Source: Ahaetulla prasina
Lineage: Eukaryota; Chordata; Lepidosauria; Squamata; Colubridae
Direction of reading: 5' to 3'
Length of the DNA: 64,000 nt
NCBI RefSeq assembly: GCF_028640845.1
Contig: NC_080548.1
Location: 13,877,814-13,941,813 of the forward strand
The notes under the pieces were generated by a model. The model did not search any database and was not told the origin of the DNA. It worked only from the letters and a program-made list of their open reading frames with translations. How positions within the stretch are numbered: position 1 is the first letter of the stretch; the number at the start of each line of letters is the position of its first letter. Both the position numbers and the translations under genes were made by a program. Below, piece by piece: positions 37,731 through 49,368 of this stretch.

Positions 37731-38347
37731 CATACGGCTTCCAGACACCGGGACAGCATTTATGCCATGTTGTCTTTAGTTTTTGAAACATTTTATAAAC
37801 CAACATGTTTTTTTTTAGATGTCATCAATGTATACACAATGTATTGAGATAGTATAAGTTCTCCTGCTTGAGGAGGGGGCTGGACTAGAAGACCTCCAAG
37901 AACCCTTCCAGCTGTATTCTATTCTAAATTCTAAATTATACACTCGCAGCTCTCTCTTCCAGTGCTTAAGCTGCAGTTTTATACAGGCAGCCCTTGACTT
38001 GCAACCATTTGTTTAGTGACCGTTTGAAGTTACAACAGCATTGAAAAAAATGACCTATGACTCTTTTTTCACACTTACAACCGTTGCAGCCTCCCCGTGA
38101 TTAAAATTCAAGCACTTGGCAACTGGGGTGTATTTATGACTGTTGCCCTATCCCAGGTCATATGATTACCATGGTATCTCCCTGGCCAACTTCTGATAAG
38201 CAAAGTTAATGGGAGAAGCCAGATTTGCTTAATGACCACATGATTCATTTAACACTGCAGTTATTCAATCAATCAATCAGATTGGAGCTGAAAGGGACCT
38301 TGGAGGTCTTCTAGTCTAACCCCCTGCTCAAGCAGAAGATTCTATAC

Positions 38348-38683
38348 CCGTGATGGCGAACCTATGGCACGGGTGCCGGAGGTGGCATGCAGCGCTGTCT
38401 CTGATGGCACGGGAGCTGTTGCCCCAGTTCAGCTCTGCTGCGCATGCACAAGAGGCAGGGGGCATGCAGAGGGCCCCACATGTGCATGTGTGGGGGGCAG
38501 GGCATGTGCGGGTGGGGCACATGCATGGGGACAGGGTGCATGCACGGTGCCCATGCACCCATGCATGGGGGCACATGCACGGGGCATGCGCACATGCACA
38601 GGGTGGGGTGCATGCACGGGCTGCACGCACATTGCATTTGCGCACATGCACAGGGTGGGGTTCGGGCGCACGGCACGCATTTG

Positions 38684-38723
<40 letters not shown>

Positions 38724-38763
38724 TTGGGCACTCAGTCTGGAAAAGGTTAGCTAGCCATCACTG
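38348..38763. mobile_element. hAT MITE ('GTGATGGCGAACC' family) with GCATGCAC expansion
   Basis: Starts CCGTGATGGCGAACC and ends TAGCCATCACTG. Perfect 8-bp duplications ttctatac at 38340-38347 and 38764-38771. The interior is full of TGCACATGC-type repeats and a (CA)n run. Confidence 0.8.
38640..38722. repeat. Alternating purine-pyrimidine tract, (CA)n
   Basis: TTTGCGCGCGCACACACACA continues into about 18 CA units. It is a strong Z-DNA-prone sequence within the hAT element. Confidence 0.8.
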
Positions 38764-39170
38764 TTCTATACCATTTCAGGTAGGTGGCAGTCCAGTCTTT
38801 TCTTAAAAACCTCCAGCGATGAAACTTCTACAGCTTCTGGTGGCAAGCTGTTCCGCTGGTTAATTGTCCTCACTGTTAGGAGGTTTCTCCTCGATTCCAG
38901 ATTGCTTCTCTCTTTGATTAGTTTGCAGCCATTGTTTCTTGTCTTCTGGTGCTTTGGAAAATAAGTTGACCCCCCCTCCTCTTCACTTAACAACTGTGAC
39001 AAAAAGGTCATAAAATGGGGCACAACTAACTGAACAACTGCCTTACTTAGCAACAGAAATGTTGGCTTCAATTGTGGGTGTAATTTGAGGACACCTATAG
39101 TGCAACTATTGTATCAGGTTAATGGAGAGGTAAGTCCGAACAGGAATAGCTACATAAGGTTGCGACAAAC

Positions 39171-39514
39171 CAGAGGTGGGTTTCAGCAAGTTCTGACCGG
39201 TTCTGGAGAACCGGTAGCGAAAATTTTGAGTAGTTCGGAGAACTGGTAGTAAAAATTCTGACTGGCCCCACCCCCCATCTATTCTCTGCCTCCCAAGTTC
39301 CAGCTGAACTTGGGAGGAAATGGGGATTTTGCAGTAACCTTCCCCTGGATTGGGGTGGGAATGGAGATTTTACAGTATCTTTGCCCTGCCACACCCACCA
39401 AGCCACGCCCATCAAACCATGCCACACCCACCAAGCCACGCCCATCAAACCCTGACATGCCCACCAAGCCACACCTACAGAACCAGTGGAAAAAAATTTT
39501 GAAACCCACCACTG
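39171..39514. mobile_element. hAT MITE ('ACCGGTT' family)
   Basis: CAGAGGTGGGTTTCAGCAAG to AAACCCACCACTG. Flanks cgacaaac and ctacaaac match 6/8. Confidence 0.7.
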
Positions 39515-39942
39515 CTACAAACATCCATGGTAGATCTATCTGTTGCCTATCTATCATCTTTCATCTGTCTGCATCCATCCATCCTACCTTTTTTATCATT
39601 TTCCTACAGTCAATCACCTTTGCTTGGGGTGGATGAAATAAACAGGACTTCCTTTTTTTATCATCCCTAAGATTTATGCAAAAAAATAATAATAACCCAA
39701 CCTGGAATGAATATTGCTTTTCCTTTCATCCTTCAGCCCCCATTCCCCCGCCCCGCTTCCGCCTTCCATTGTTTTCTGAGCAGACGGGCAAATTTCCAGC
39801 AAAGGCTGAGTTGCAGCCAAGGACTGTAAAGAATTCTACTATCTAATATAAGGGCTGCAATAATTTTGACAATTACACGATGTCAGCCAACAGAGATTTC
39901 AAGCTGAGGGAAGCTGTCCAGGGCATCACCCAGATAGGGCAA

Positions 39943-40068
39943 TGTTCCTCAACCGTGGTGACTTGACGCTGGGTGAACTTCAGCTCCCAGAATTGAAGGT
40001 GGCTGGGGAATTCTGAGAGTTGCAGTGCAACACAGCTTCAAGTCGCCAAGGTTGAGGAACCCTGAGAT
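39943..40068. mobile_element. Palindromic hAT MITE, diverged
   Basis: GTTCCTCAACCGTGGTGACTT and AAGTCGCCAAGGTTGAGGAA are inverted ends. Confidence 0.6.
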
Positions 40069-40506
40069 ATGGTGAGCTATCTAAGGGTAGCCCTGTGACC
40101 TCATAAGGCTCAGAAGTATTCTGAGTAAAATATTTTTATCAGTATTTTTATCATTTTATCAGTATTCTGGTAAATAAAGCTGAGTTTGGAGTTGGCTTTG
40201 CGGTAGATCAGATTCAGTACAGGTCATTGAAATCGGATTGTAAGAGATCAAGGGGAAGAAGGGAGCCTGGCTGTCATTGGAGGGAATCTTGAAGGACACA
40301 TTCAGTCCATGGGGGCCCACTTCTTTGTAAGAAGAAAGGGAAAGATCAAAGCAAAGCAGAACATCAAGGCTCCCTTCCCACCCTTTGACCAGCTGTGGGC
40401 GTGGGAGGCATCTGCTCCCATTCTTCTACGCAAGGAAGGAATGCGTTGAATTTCTGGGGTGTGTCTGTGTGTTTTTGCATTTTCTTCCCACGAACTAAAC
40501 AACCAT

Positions 40507-40677
40507 TTGTCCCAAGGGTGCTTTTTTTTTTTTCTTTTTCAAGAGGCAATTAGACTTTCTGGTTTTTCTTTGAAGACGTTTCGCTTCTCATCCAAGAAGC
40601 TTCTTCAGCTCTTCTTTAGAAAAAAAAGCACCTTTGGGACAACCGTGACCTGGATGACTGAGAATCTCCGTAGACAT
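40507..40677. mobile_element. Fold-back element (GAAGACGTTTCGCTTCTC family)
   Basis: TTGTCCCAAGGGTGC at the left, GCACCTTTGGGACAAC at the right, GAAGACGTTTCGCTTCTCAT in the centre. Confidence 0.65.
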
Positions 40678-40689
40678 TTAAACGATGAT

Positions 40690-40709
40690 ATTTCTCTCTC
40701 TCTCTCTTC

Positions 40710-40749
<40 letters not shown>

Positions 40750-40832
40750 GTCTCTGTCTCTCTGGGTGTCTGTATCTCCCTCTGTCTCTCTGTCTCTCTC
40801 TCTCTGTGTCTGTCTGTCTCTTTTTCTTTTTT
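40690..40832. repeat. (CT)n microsatellite
   Basis: Long imperfect CT/TCTG runs. The open frames over it are artefacts of low complexity. Confidence 0.95.
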
Positions 40833-40850
40833 TGTCACAACAGTATATAC

Positions 40851-41036
40851 CAGTGATTCCCAAACTGTGAGCCGCGGCTCCCCAGGGAGCCGCGCTATCG
40901 TCATGGGGGCGCCGCGGAATATCTGCGCCCGCTGGGTCCGGCGCTGATGCGCCATTTCTGGGGCGTCTGGGGCGCATGCGCAGTTGCAGGTCGGATTTCC
41001 GGGGGAGCCGCGGGCGAAAAAGATTGGGAACCTCTG
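40851..41036. mobile_element. hAT MITE ('TTCCCAAACTGTGAGCCGCGG' family)
   Basis: CAGTGATTCCCAAACTG to GATTGGGAACCTCTG. Perfect 8-bp duplications gtatatac at 40843-40850 and 41037-41044. CpG-rich interior. Confidence 0.85.
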
Positions 41037-41183
41037 GTATATACAATCATCAACATAAACAATAATTCATCATGAGAGAAAAAGTATATATAAGTAAAAG
41101 TATAAGTAAAAGTATGCATATAATACTATAATGAAGAGAACCATGGGACAGGAACAGTAGGCACTTTTGTGCTCTTATGCATG

Positions 41184-41184
<1 letters not shown>

Positions 41185-41231
<47 letters not shown>

Positions 41232-41372
41232 TCTCTGTCTCTCTGTCTGCCTGTCTCTCTCTCTCTCTCTATGTGTGTGTGTGTGTGTGTTTGTGTGTGT
41301 GTGTCTGTCTCTCTCTCTTTGTGTCTGTCTCTCTGTCTGCCTCCCTGTCTCTCTCTCTCTCGGTGTGTGTAT
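41185..41372. repeat. (CT)n/(GT)n compound microsatellite
   Basis: Alternating CT and GT blocks with no other content. Confidence 0.95.
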
Positions 41373-41439
41373 ATGTGGGAAGGTCTAATCAGGAAGGGTG
41401 CCAGATGTGTGTGCAGGAGAAGAAGACTACTTCTTCTCC

Positions 41440-41828
41440 TCAAAGACTACTTCAGCTTTAACTGCAATAATACAAGAGCAACCAATAGATTTAAACTTAA
41501 TGTCAACCGCTTTAATCTAGATTGCAGAAAATATGACTTCTGCAACAGGATCATCAGTGCTTGGAATACTTTACCTGACTCTGTGGTCTCTTCCCATAAT
41601 CCCAAAAGCTTTAACCAAAAACTTTCTACTATTGACCTCACCCCATTCCTAAGAGGACCATAAGGGGCGTGCATAAGCGCACAAACGTGCCTACCGTTCC
41701 TGTCCTATTGTTTTTCTTTTCTTCTATATCTTTATATACTATATAACCTTTCTGTATGATAGTTACATATATTGTTGTGACAAAATAAATAAATAAATAA
41801 AAATAAATAAATAAATAAAATAAATAAA
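41440..41828 (+). mobile_element. CR1/L3-type LINE 3' end
   Basis: The plus-strand frame includes [15 protein letters not shown] and [20 protein letters not shown], then TTCCTAAGAGGACCATAAGG and an (AAATA)n tail. It is the same family as the minus-strand element at 4287-6800. Confidence 0.75.
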
Positions 41829-42949
41829 GAAGCCGAACATAATCAAGATGCATGCAGAAAGGGCGGGCCTTCAATTGCCTGGGTGTGGCCACCATCTTTA
41901 TGTTTTGGACTCCGTTCAGCCACACCTGATGTCTGCATATTTTTTGACTCCACAGGTTCCTGTTTTTGTTCTCCTGTCTTGTTGTTTCTGAGTGTCAATT
42001 CGTGTCCTGGTTAGCCCAAAAAAGATGGGTCCATGTTAGGTATGCATGAAGTGGCCCAAAACACTCAAGAGTTGCTGCCCCACCCTTTGGTGGATTTTTT
42101 TCTGTATTTTTCCTCTCTGCATCCCCACCCAGATTTGAGAACAATTAATCAAAGGAACGTCTGACCTCCCAGAGTTGTTACTCCATCGCTGGAGGTTTTT
42201 TAAGAAAAGATTAGACGACCATTTCTCCAGCCCTATGATTCTAAACTTAAGTCTTTCTTTTCCTTTTTGGAAGGAATTATTTTGGAGGATTATTCTACCG
42301 ACTGGCCGAGTTTCATCATCTTTACATAATTTCTTGAGTTCAAAAGAATTAAAACTCTCACCATTAGTGTAGAGATCATTTGGAAAAAAAATCCATTTTT
42401 AGATATCCTAGAATTTATGCCTACCACAAACCTAAAATTTGGCTTTCTTTTCCTGTTTTCCTGCCAGCTCTCCAAAGAATTGAAGGATCGATCTTTACAA
42501 GATCTCCTTTGTACACTGTAGAATTTTTCAAAGATCAGGAATATTTTCTACTTTCTTGCAGCTTACAATTTTTTCAGGGAGAACATTTTCTTGCCTTGTT
42601 TTCTTCTTCTTTGTTTCGCCAAAGCTGCCGAGTGAATCTGAGTGATCTAATTGTGTTGGTATTTCACTAAAGTTTAACTACTGTATACAGTTGTTTGTTA
42701 GAGAGGACATGCAGTGACCTTTTCATTAATGCAGATAATTTGGCTTTGAATCCTCTGCTTGTATTCACTCCCAGGCCAGAATAAACACAGGTGGCTCAGG
42801 GACAGAAGCTTTGCTAAGGGGACTGCAGGGCAAAATAGACCCCCAGGAGGAAAGTCATTGGTGTGCTGATTGAATTACAGGTATATAGCCTTCCCAGACT
42901 TCAATTATGGGCAAAAAAGAATCTTATTTCCAGTGGGGAGAAAGTATAG
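41829..42949. other. Spacer, nothing recognised
   Basis: No gene or named repeat was identified. AT-rich with short meaningless frames. Confidence 0.4.
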
Positions 42950-43139
42950 GTACCGTGTTTCCCCCAAAATAAGGCCTTGTCTTATATTTTTTGAACCCCG
43001 AAATAAGTGCTTGGCCTTATTTTCAGGGAGGTCTTATTATCTTGGGGCGCGTGGAGCAAGATGGGGCTCCTCTTGCCGTCTTACCTGATTTCCAGCTCTG
43101 CGTTTAAATATTTTTGGGGAGGGCTTATTTTCAGGGGGG
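42950..43139. mobile_element. TA-flanked MITE (Tc1/mariner-like)
   Basis: TACCGTGTTTCCCCCAAAAT to GGGCTTATTTTCAGGGG. The right end is G-rich and merges with the next repeat. Confidence 0.55.
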
Positions 43140-44165
43140 GGGAAGGCTTATAGAATAGAATAGAATAGAATAGAATAGAATAGAATAGAATAGAATTGAA
43201 TAGAATAGAATAGAATAGAATTTATTGGCCAAATGTGATTGGACACACAAGGAATTTGTTTTGGTGCGTATGCTCTCAGTGTACATAAAAGAAAAAGAAA
43301 AAAAAACCTTCATCAAAAGTACAACATTTACTACACAAATGATGGTCATAGGTTGCAATTTAACCCTTAATGATAGCAACAAAAAGTTACAGTCATATAG
43401 TCATAAGTGGAAAGAGATTGGTGATGAAAACGATGAGAAGATTAATAGTAGTGCAGATTTAGTAAATAGTTTGACAGTATTGAGGGAATTATTTGTTTAG
43501 CAGAGTGATGGCCTTCGGGAAAACACTGTTCTTATGTCTAGTTGTTCTGGTGTGCAATGCTCTATAGCAGCGGTTCTCAACCTGTGGGTCGTGACCCCAT
43601 TGGGAGTCGAATGACGATTTGCCAGGGGTCGCCTAAGACCATCGGAAATATGGGAAGTATACTGGCGAGTCGAAGAATCTCGCTCCAATGGTTGACTCCA
43701 CAAGCCAGCTGCAGGCTCTTCAAATCGCTAGCTGAATTCGGCTTCAGGCGCAATGAATTAAAAGAGAGAGAAATCTTTGCTCTGATGTCTCCCTCTCAAG
43801 CCAGCTGCAATCACTCCCAATCGCTAGCCTAATCTGGCTTCAGGCGCGATAAACTTAATAGGGGAGGAGTCTCCGCTTTAATGCCTCCGTCCTCAAGGCA
43901 ATTGCAAGCAGTTCAGATCGCTAGCCAATAAGGCTTCAGGCGCGATAAATTCAAAACGAAAATAATTTTACGGTTGGGGTCGCCACATTGTGGGGAATTG
44001 TATTAAAGGGGTCGCAGCACTATAAAGGTTGAGAACCACTGCTCTATAGCGTCGTTTTGATGGTAGGAGTTGAAACAGTTTATGTCCTGGATGTGAGGGA
44101 TCTGTAAATATTTTCACGGTCCTCTTCTTGATTCGTGCAGTATTAAGGTCCTCAATGGAAGGCAT
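43140..44165 (-). mobile_element. Snake L3-type LINE 3' region with AATAG array, split by hAT
   Basis: (AATAG)n at 43145-43220 is followed by the complement of the 35525-36060 3' UTR, and the element continues to 44165 after the hAT insertion at 43568-44041. Confidence 0.7.
43568..44041. mobile_element. hAT MITE ('GTTCTCAACCTGTGGGTCG' family)
   Basis: CAGCGGTTCTCAACC and GGTTGAGAACCACTG are perfect terminal inverted repeats. Flanked by perfect 8-bp duplications ctctatag (43560-43567, 44042-44049). Inside are three diverged tandem units around CGCTAGCTGAATTCGGCTTC. Confidence 0.88.
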
Positions 44166-44172
44166 AAAATAA

Positions 44173-44455
44173 ATATTTTAGCGCATGGGCTCAAAAGCCC
44201 GACTGGGCTTATTATCAGGGGATGTCTTATTTTCAGGGAAACAGGGTAGTTGACCATATGTAATTGACAGGTGGGATTTTATCATAGATTTTTTTAATCT
44301 GATATTTATTATTTTATTCTAGAATTTGTAATTGTATATTTACTGAGTGTTTTTATTTGTTCTGGTCTCTGGTCTATGATTGTAATAAATTGAGTCATAA
44401 ATATCATGTAATAAATATAATCAGGGGATGTCTTATTTTCAGGGAAACAGGGTAG
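44173..44455. repeat. TA-MITE right-end fragments
   Basis: TTATCAGGGGATGTCTTATT ... AAACAGGGTA occurs at 44213-44250 and again near 44425-44455. Confidence 0.5.
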
Positions 44456-44848
44456 TCCTCGACTTACAACCACCACAGAGCCCAAAATTTATGTTGCTAA
44501 GTGAGAAATATGTCCAGTGAGCTGTGCCCCCTCTTATTATTATTTTTTTTCTTACCATTTTTGTTAAGCGATGCACTGCAGTTGTTCAGTTAGCAACACG
44601 GTTGTTAAGTGAATCTGGCTCCCCCAGTGACTTTGCTTGTCAGAAGGTCGCAAAAGGGGATCACACGACCCTGGGACACTGCAACCGTCACAAATACAAA
44701 CCTGTTGTCAACGTGTAAATCACGTGACCCTGGGGAGGCTGCAATGGTCATAAGTGCGAAAAATGGTCATAAGTCACTTTTTTCAGTGCTGTGGTAACTT
44801 TGAACGGTCACTAAACAAACTCTTGTAAGTCAAGGATTACATGTCTTA
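44448..44848. mobile_element. 'GTAGTCCTC' MITE, nearly complete
   Basis: GGGTAGTCCTCGACTTACAA to GTAAGTCAAGGATTACATGT, with the TTAAGTGAATCTGGCTCCC body. Confidence 0.65.
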
Positions 44849-45168
44849 TCTGCTGAAATTCCCCGTTTTATTGGTTCTGCGTACTGGATTGGGCTCACAT
44901 CCAACACCGAGTCAAAAATTTTTAAAATCATCCTTTGTTGAATAAAACCATAGCAGAGTCATTCCCATACAAGGCTATGTCCCTCTGATGACCTCTGCCT
45001 TTGTAATAAAGACTGATTTTAATGGGACGTCACTGTGGTTGGGTTTATCTGTTGGGCCAAAAAGAAATTATTGTGATATTTAACCCCAGAAGAACACCGT
45101 GTGAAGGAATTTGGGCACTCTTCCAGACCTCCTCCCCATTAACTGCTATGTTTTCCATCGGGTTACAC
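44849..45168. other. Spacer, nothing recognised
   Basis: No gene or repeat identified. Confidence 0.35.
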
Positions 45169-45302
45169 CAGGGGTCTCCAACCTTGGCAACTTTAAGACT
45201 TGTGGACTTCAACTCCCAGAGTTCCTCCCAGAGTTTGCTGGCTGAGGAACTCTGGGAGTTGAAGTCCACAAGTCTTAAAAGAGCCAAGTTTGCAGACCCC
45301 TG
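45169..45302. mobile_element. Palindromic hAT MITE
   Basis: CAGGGGTCTCCAACC to GCAGACCCCTG. Perfect 8-bp duplications ggttacac at 45161-45168 and 45303-45310. Confidence 0.85.
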
Positions 45303-45317
45303 GGTTACACCAAGGAG

Positions 45318-45540
45318 CCCTGGAGGCACTGTGATTAGAATGTGGTATTGCAGGTAAATTCTTCCCACAGCCAGGTGTTCGATCCTGATGGGCTCAAGGT
45401 TGACCCAGCCTTCCATCCTTCCAAGGTTGGTAAAAATGAGGACCCAGATTGTTGGGGCCGATATACAAATAATGCTGACGTTGCAAATACACCCAGAGAG
45501 TGCTGCAATGCACTATGGGGCAGTATGTAAGTCTAAATGT
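45318..45540 (+). repeat. tRNA SINE family 2
   Basis: GGTTGACCCAGCCTTCCATC and GAGGACCCAGATTGTTGGGG are visible. Confidence 0.65.
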
Positions 45541-45676
45541 TAGTGCTATTCATATGTAACTTCAGGTAGTCTTCGACTTACAACAGTTCATTTAGTGACC
45601 GTTTGAAGCTACCAAAGCACTGAAAAAAGTGACTTATGACTGTTTTTCACAGTTACGACCTTTGCAGCATCCTCAT

Positions 45677-45886
45677 CAGGGGTGAAATTCAGCCGATTCT
45701 ATCCAGATCGCGCGATCTAGTAGAGCCGACTGCGCGAAGCCCCGCCCACCCACGCAGATGTCATGATGTCCCTTTTTTGTGATGATTTTCAGCCTTGGCA
45801 CATGTGCAGAAGGCTTTGCGCATGCGCGGAGGGTGGCGCATACACATTTGTGAACCGGTAGGGAAGATAAGTGAATTTCACCCCTG
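45677..45886. mobile_element. hAT MITE ('GTGAAATTC' family)
   Basis: CAGGGGTGAAATTC and GAATTTCACCCCTG are perfect inverted ends. Flanks atcctcat and atccccac match 6/8. Confidence 0.75.
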
Positions 45887-45952
45887 ATCCCCACGATCAT
45901 GCGATCAAAATTCAGCTGCTTGGCAACTGGTTCATACTTATGACCATTGCAG

Positions 45953-46335
45953 CATGGTAAAATCCTTCTTGGAGTGACACCGGTTCACTGCCTGCGCATG
46001 TGCGGTGTGCGCCAAAAGCACGCTCTGTGCACGCATGCACTGTGCGCACATGCGCAGTGTGTACCAAATGCCCGCTTTGCATGGAAAAAGGCGGCTTCAC
46101 TAGGTAAGTAGAACAGCGAGGGGGCGGGGAATAGCTGTGCCGCGTGATTTAGCTTTTCTGGAAAGCAGGATTTCCTGCTTTCTAGTGAAGCTAAACCGCG
46201 CGGAACAGCTGATCGTCGGAAATACCGGTTCAGATGAACCGGTAGCTTTTTTTAACTATCTGGTTGCGTGAACTGGTAGTTTTTATCACTACCGGTTTAC
46301 CTGAACCGAAGTGAACCAGTAGCATTTCACCTCTG
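45953..46335. mobile_element. hAT MITE, diverged end
   Basis: CATGGTAAAATCC to ATTTCACCTCTG with flanks cattgcag and cgttgcag (7/8). Contains the CCGGTTCA motifs of the 'ACCGGTT' families. Confidence 0.65.
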
Positions 46336-46563
46336 CGTTGCAGTGTCCCCAAGGTTGTGTGATCCTCCTCTTTTGTGACCTTCTGATGGGTGAGCCAGAT
46401 TCACTTAACAACCTTGTTACTAATTTAATGACCACAGTGATTCACTTAATCACACTGTGGCAAGAAAAGTCATAAAATGGGGGCAAAACTTAATTAACTA
46501 ATTACTCACTTAGCAACATAAATGTTGGGTTCAGTTGTGGTCGTAAGCCGAGGACTAGCTATA

Positions 46564-47160
46564 TGTGTGAACTAGCTATTGGAAATAAATTATCTGTCCA
46601 AGCTCTACCCTTCCAGGTGGAAGACAGGAGAAGGTCACAGTAATTTATCCGCACATGATCTCAAAATGCCAGGGGTAAGAGATGACAATAAACCTTCGGT
46701 GGCCCAGCATGTGACACAAACCTTTCTGAACAATGGTGTCATATATCCTCCATGAACGATCCTATTTCTGAAGAAGCAGATGCGAGACTGCAAAAAAAAA
46801 TGCTTCCCCTTATTAACGGAAGAAGCCTAACATGTCAGAAGAGGATCAGATAAGAAAAGACGACAAAGACGGGGAGGAGAAGTATTTGGCTGTCATTTGA
46901 TTAGGAACCATTCTGATTTTGCATTTTCCAACCAATCAACCAACCAAAATGCAGCTATTGTTCTACATTCGTGTTTTTCCGGACAATAAAATGTGATCTG
47001 TCGACAAAAAAAAAAAAAAAAGCTTGAGAAAAGTCTGTGTGAAAAATTCATAATAGTACATTGTTTATGTCTGTCAAATTTAGAGACGGCTCATCTCACA
47101 CAGCAAAATGCTGACATTAAAGTATAGAATTGCATTGAATGAGGAGGAGAATGGTTTACC
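46564..47160. other. Spacer, nothing recognised
   Basis: Includes an A-run near 47007 that may end a retroposon. Not identified. Confidence 0.35.
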
Positions 47161-47570
47161 CAGGGGGTGGGCTTCAAAAATGTTAGCAAGTGGTTCTCTG
47201 TCCGGTTGCTGGGTGGGCGTGACCATGGTGAGTGTGGCCTAGTCGGCCTCCTGCACCATGGGGGGAGCGTTTTTGCCCTCCCCGGGCCCTGAAGGCTTTC
47301 CTCAAGCCTCTGGGAGGGCAAAAATGGCCTCCCCAGGCCCTGGAGGCCAGAAATGGGCCTGTTTCCACCCTTCTCGAACTTCCAGTAGGCCCGTTTTTCG
47401 CCCTCCCCGAGCCTCCACACGCGCCCTGCACTTACCTGCATCCAAAACCGGCCATGTGGGGACTCCTGGGAGGTGTTGGCAGGGGCAGCCAGGAGTGGGA
47501 ATTGGGGGTTCTCCAAACTGCAGAGAATCTCAGCTAGAGGTTCTCCCGAACCCCCGGCAGCCCACTCCTG
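47161..47570. mobile_element. hAT MITE ('GTGGGCTTC' family)
   Basis: CAGGGGGTGGGCTTC to CAGCCCACTCCTG. Perfect 8-bp duplications ggtttacc at 47153-47160 and 47571-47578. GC-rich interior gives spurious open frames. Confidence 0.8.
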
Positions 47571-47931
47571 GGTTTACCCAGACCGTCCGTTAAAGAACAA
47601 CAATCCAGAAGGTCTCTGTCTTGAGACATTGCAGCAAAATAACATATTTTAGTGCAAAGCTACTGGGGAGAGCACAGCTTTTCCAACAGGCCCAGAGAAA
47701 TCTGTACAAATGCTCTTGTTCTTTAATCATCCAGATTGTAGGAAGTTTGCTCCTTTCTTCCATTAATTGCAGTGGCTTGATGCCAAAGTAACCCTCTTCC
47801 CTCCTGTTTATTTTAATTTTAATGGGAGGTATTTTCAAAAGCTCCGCTGGCGTGGTAGAAGGAAAATGTTCACCTCTCATCTTGGTCCTTGCAAAAAGTC
47901 TGGGTATTAAATCCCATTATGTGCTTCAGAA
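47571..47931. other. Spacer, nothing recognised
   Basis: No gene or repeat identified. Confidence 0.35.
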
Positions 47932-48070
47932 CAGGGGTCTCCAAACCTTGGCAACTTTACGACTTGTGGACTTCAACTCCCAGAATTCCTCAGCCAGCGC
48001 ATGCACTGGCTGAGGAATTCTGGGAGTTGAAGTCCATAAGTCGCAAAGTTGCCAAGGTTGGAGTCCCCTG
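47932..48070. mobile_element. Palindromic hAT MITE
   Basis: CAGGGGTCTCCAAACC to GGTTGGAGTCCCCTG. Flanks cttcagaa and ttccagac agree at 5/8. Confidence 0.75.
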
Positions 48071-48122
48071 TTCCAGACCATCCTGCTTTGAATTCCCCTA
48101 TTGCTCTTTAATAAGCCAGAAT

Positions 48123-48390
48123 CAATCAATCTATCTATGTATCTATCTATCTATGTATCTATCTATCTCTTTCTTTGTTTCTTTCTTTCTTCCTTCCTTC
48201 CTTCTTTCCTTCCTTCCTTCTTTCTTTCTTTCTTTTTCTTCCTTCCTTCCTTCTTTCTTTTTCCTTTCTTTTACTCTTTCTTTTTCTTCCTTCCTTCCTT
48301 CCTTCTTCCTTTCTTTTTCTTCTTTCTTCTTTCTTTCTTTCTTTCTTTTCCTTCCTTCCTTCCTTCCTTCCTTCCTTCCTTCCTTCCTTT
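48123..48390. repeat. (TATC)n and (TTCC/TTTC)n microsatellite
   Basis: About 270 bases of tetranucleotide repeats. Confidence 0.95.
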
Positions 48391-48844
48391 CGTTTACCCT
48401 GAAAAAGCAGCCATGCAACTTTTATAACTCTTGTCAGTTTCCCCCCCCCCCCCAGTAGAGCTGTTGTGAAACCAGCTTGTTTTGATTAGGTTATGGCTCA
48501 ATATACCAGCCAGAAAATGAGTCACTTCAGAAACCAGGGGAAGCTTCGTGAATGATGACAACCAGCATCGGGGAATCTAATGTTTACACAGAAACTCCAG
48601 AGCTACTTACAGCTTTCTAAAACAGCTTGTAAACCAGACCTTCTGTCAAAGCGATGTCAAATTTTAGTGGAAAGCTTCCTCCACCCTCAGGAGGAATGTA
48701 GTCTGGCCTGATTTTTTAATTTTTTTAAAAAAAATTATGTATTTAAAGAATTCATAAGGCTGCATTCAGAATTTGGGATTTTCTGCCACATACATCCGTA
48801 AACATGACAAAAAAATATTTTTTTAAAAAAGGTCTATAACTAAT
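48391..48844. other. Spacer, nothing recognised
   Basis: No gene or repeat identified beyond homopolymer runs. Confidence 0.35.
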
Positions 48845-49150
48845 ACAGGTAGTCCTCGATTTATAGCCATTTAGTTTAGCAACTGCTCCTCAAACGTATG
48901 ACTGTGGCATCATCCCCACACTTGCGTGATCAAAATTTGGGCACTTGGCAACTGGCATATGTCTACAACACTTGAAGAGTCCCTGGGTCATGTGATGGCC
49001 ATTTGCAATCTTCCCGAGTCCCTCAATTTTGATCATGTGATCATGGGGATGCTATGAAGGTCATAAGTAGGAGGACTAGTTGTAAATCAGTGCCATTGTA
49101 ACTTCAGGTGGTCACTAAATGAAAGGTTGTAAGTCTAGGAATACTTAATC
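48845..49150. mobile_element. 'GTAGTCCTC' MITE
   Basis: ACAGGTAGTCCTCGATTTAT to the GTAAGTCTAGGAATACTTA end. Confidence 0.6.
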
Positions 49151-49368
49151 TTTTTTGCAGCCTGCGAACCAGTCTCTCACTCTTGGAAGATCATCAAGAA
49201 GCAGCCTAGTCTAACAGGTCCAAAGGAGATCATGACACACAATCATTTTTTTTTCTTCCAATGGTCTTTGGAGTTTCCATCCTCAAATAAATGGATTCTA
49301 CTTGCTGTCTGTAGCAGGGTGCTGCAGACACCACAGCCGACCAATGGAGCAGACATCCAGGGCTTACT

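Larger units (their letters stand above)
37983..39102. mobile_element. 'GTAGTCCTC' MITE containing CR1 containing hAT
   Basis: MITE halves at 37983-38265 and 38985-39102 flank a CR1 tail (38268-38347, 38764-38975), which itself holds a hAT element at 38348-38763. The nesting gives the insertion order. Confidence 0.65.
45563..46563. mobile_element. 'GTAGTCCTC' MITE holding two hAT elements
   Basis: Left end GGTAGTCTTCGACTTACAAC and right end GTAAGCCGAGGACTAGCTAT. hAT insertions at 45677-45886 and 45953-46335 occupy most of the middle. Confidence 0.6.

Noticed and set aside
38328..38806. Several Cys/His-rich frames resembling metallothionein-like or zinc-rich proteins
   Set aside because: They are translations of GCATGCAC and CA repeats in both strands.
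40459..41663. Ser/Leu-rich and Arg/Glu-rich frames
   Set aside because: They translate (CT)n and (GT)n microsatellites and the LINE tail.
47889..48458. A 189-codon Phe/Ser/Leu-rich frame
   Set aside because: It translates the TTCC/TTTC microsatellite at 48123-48390.
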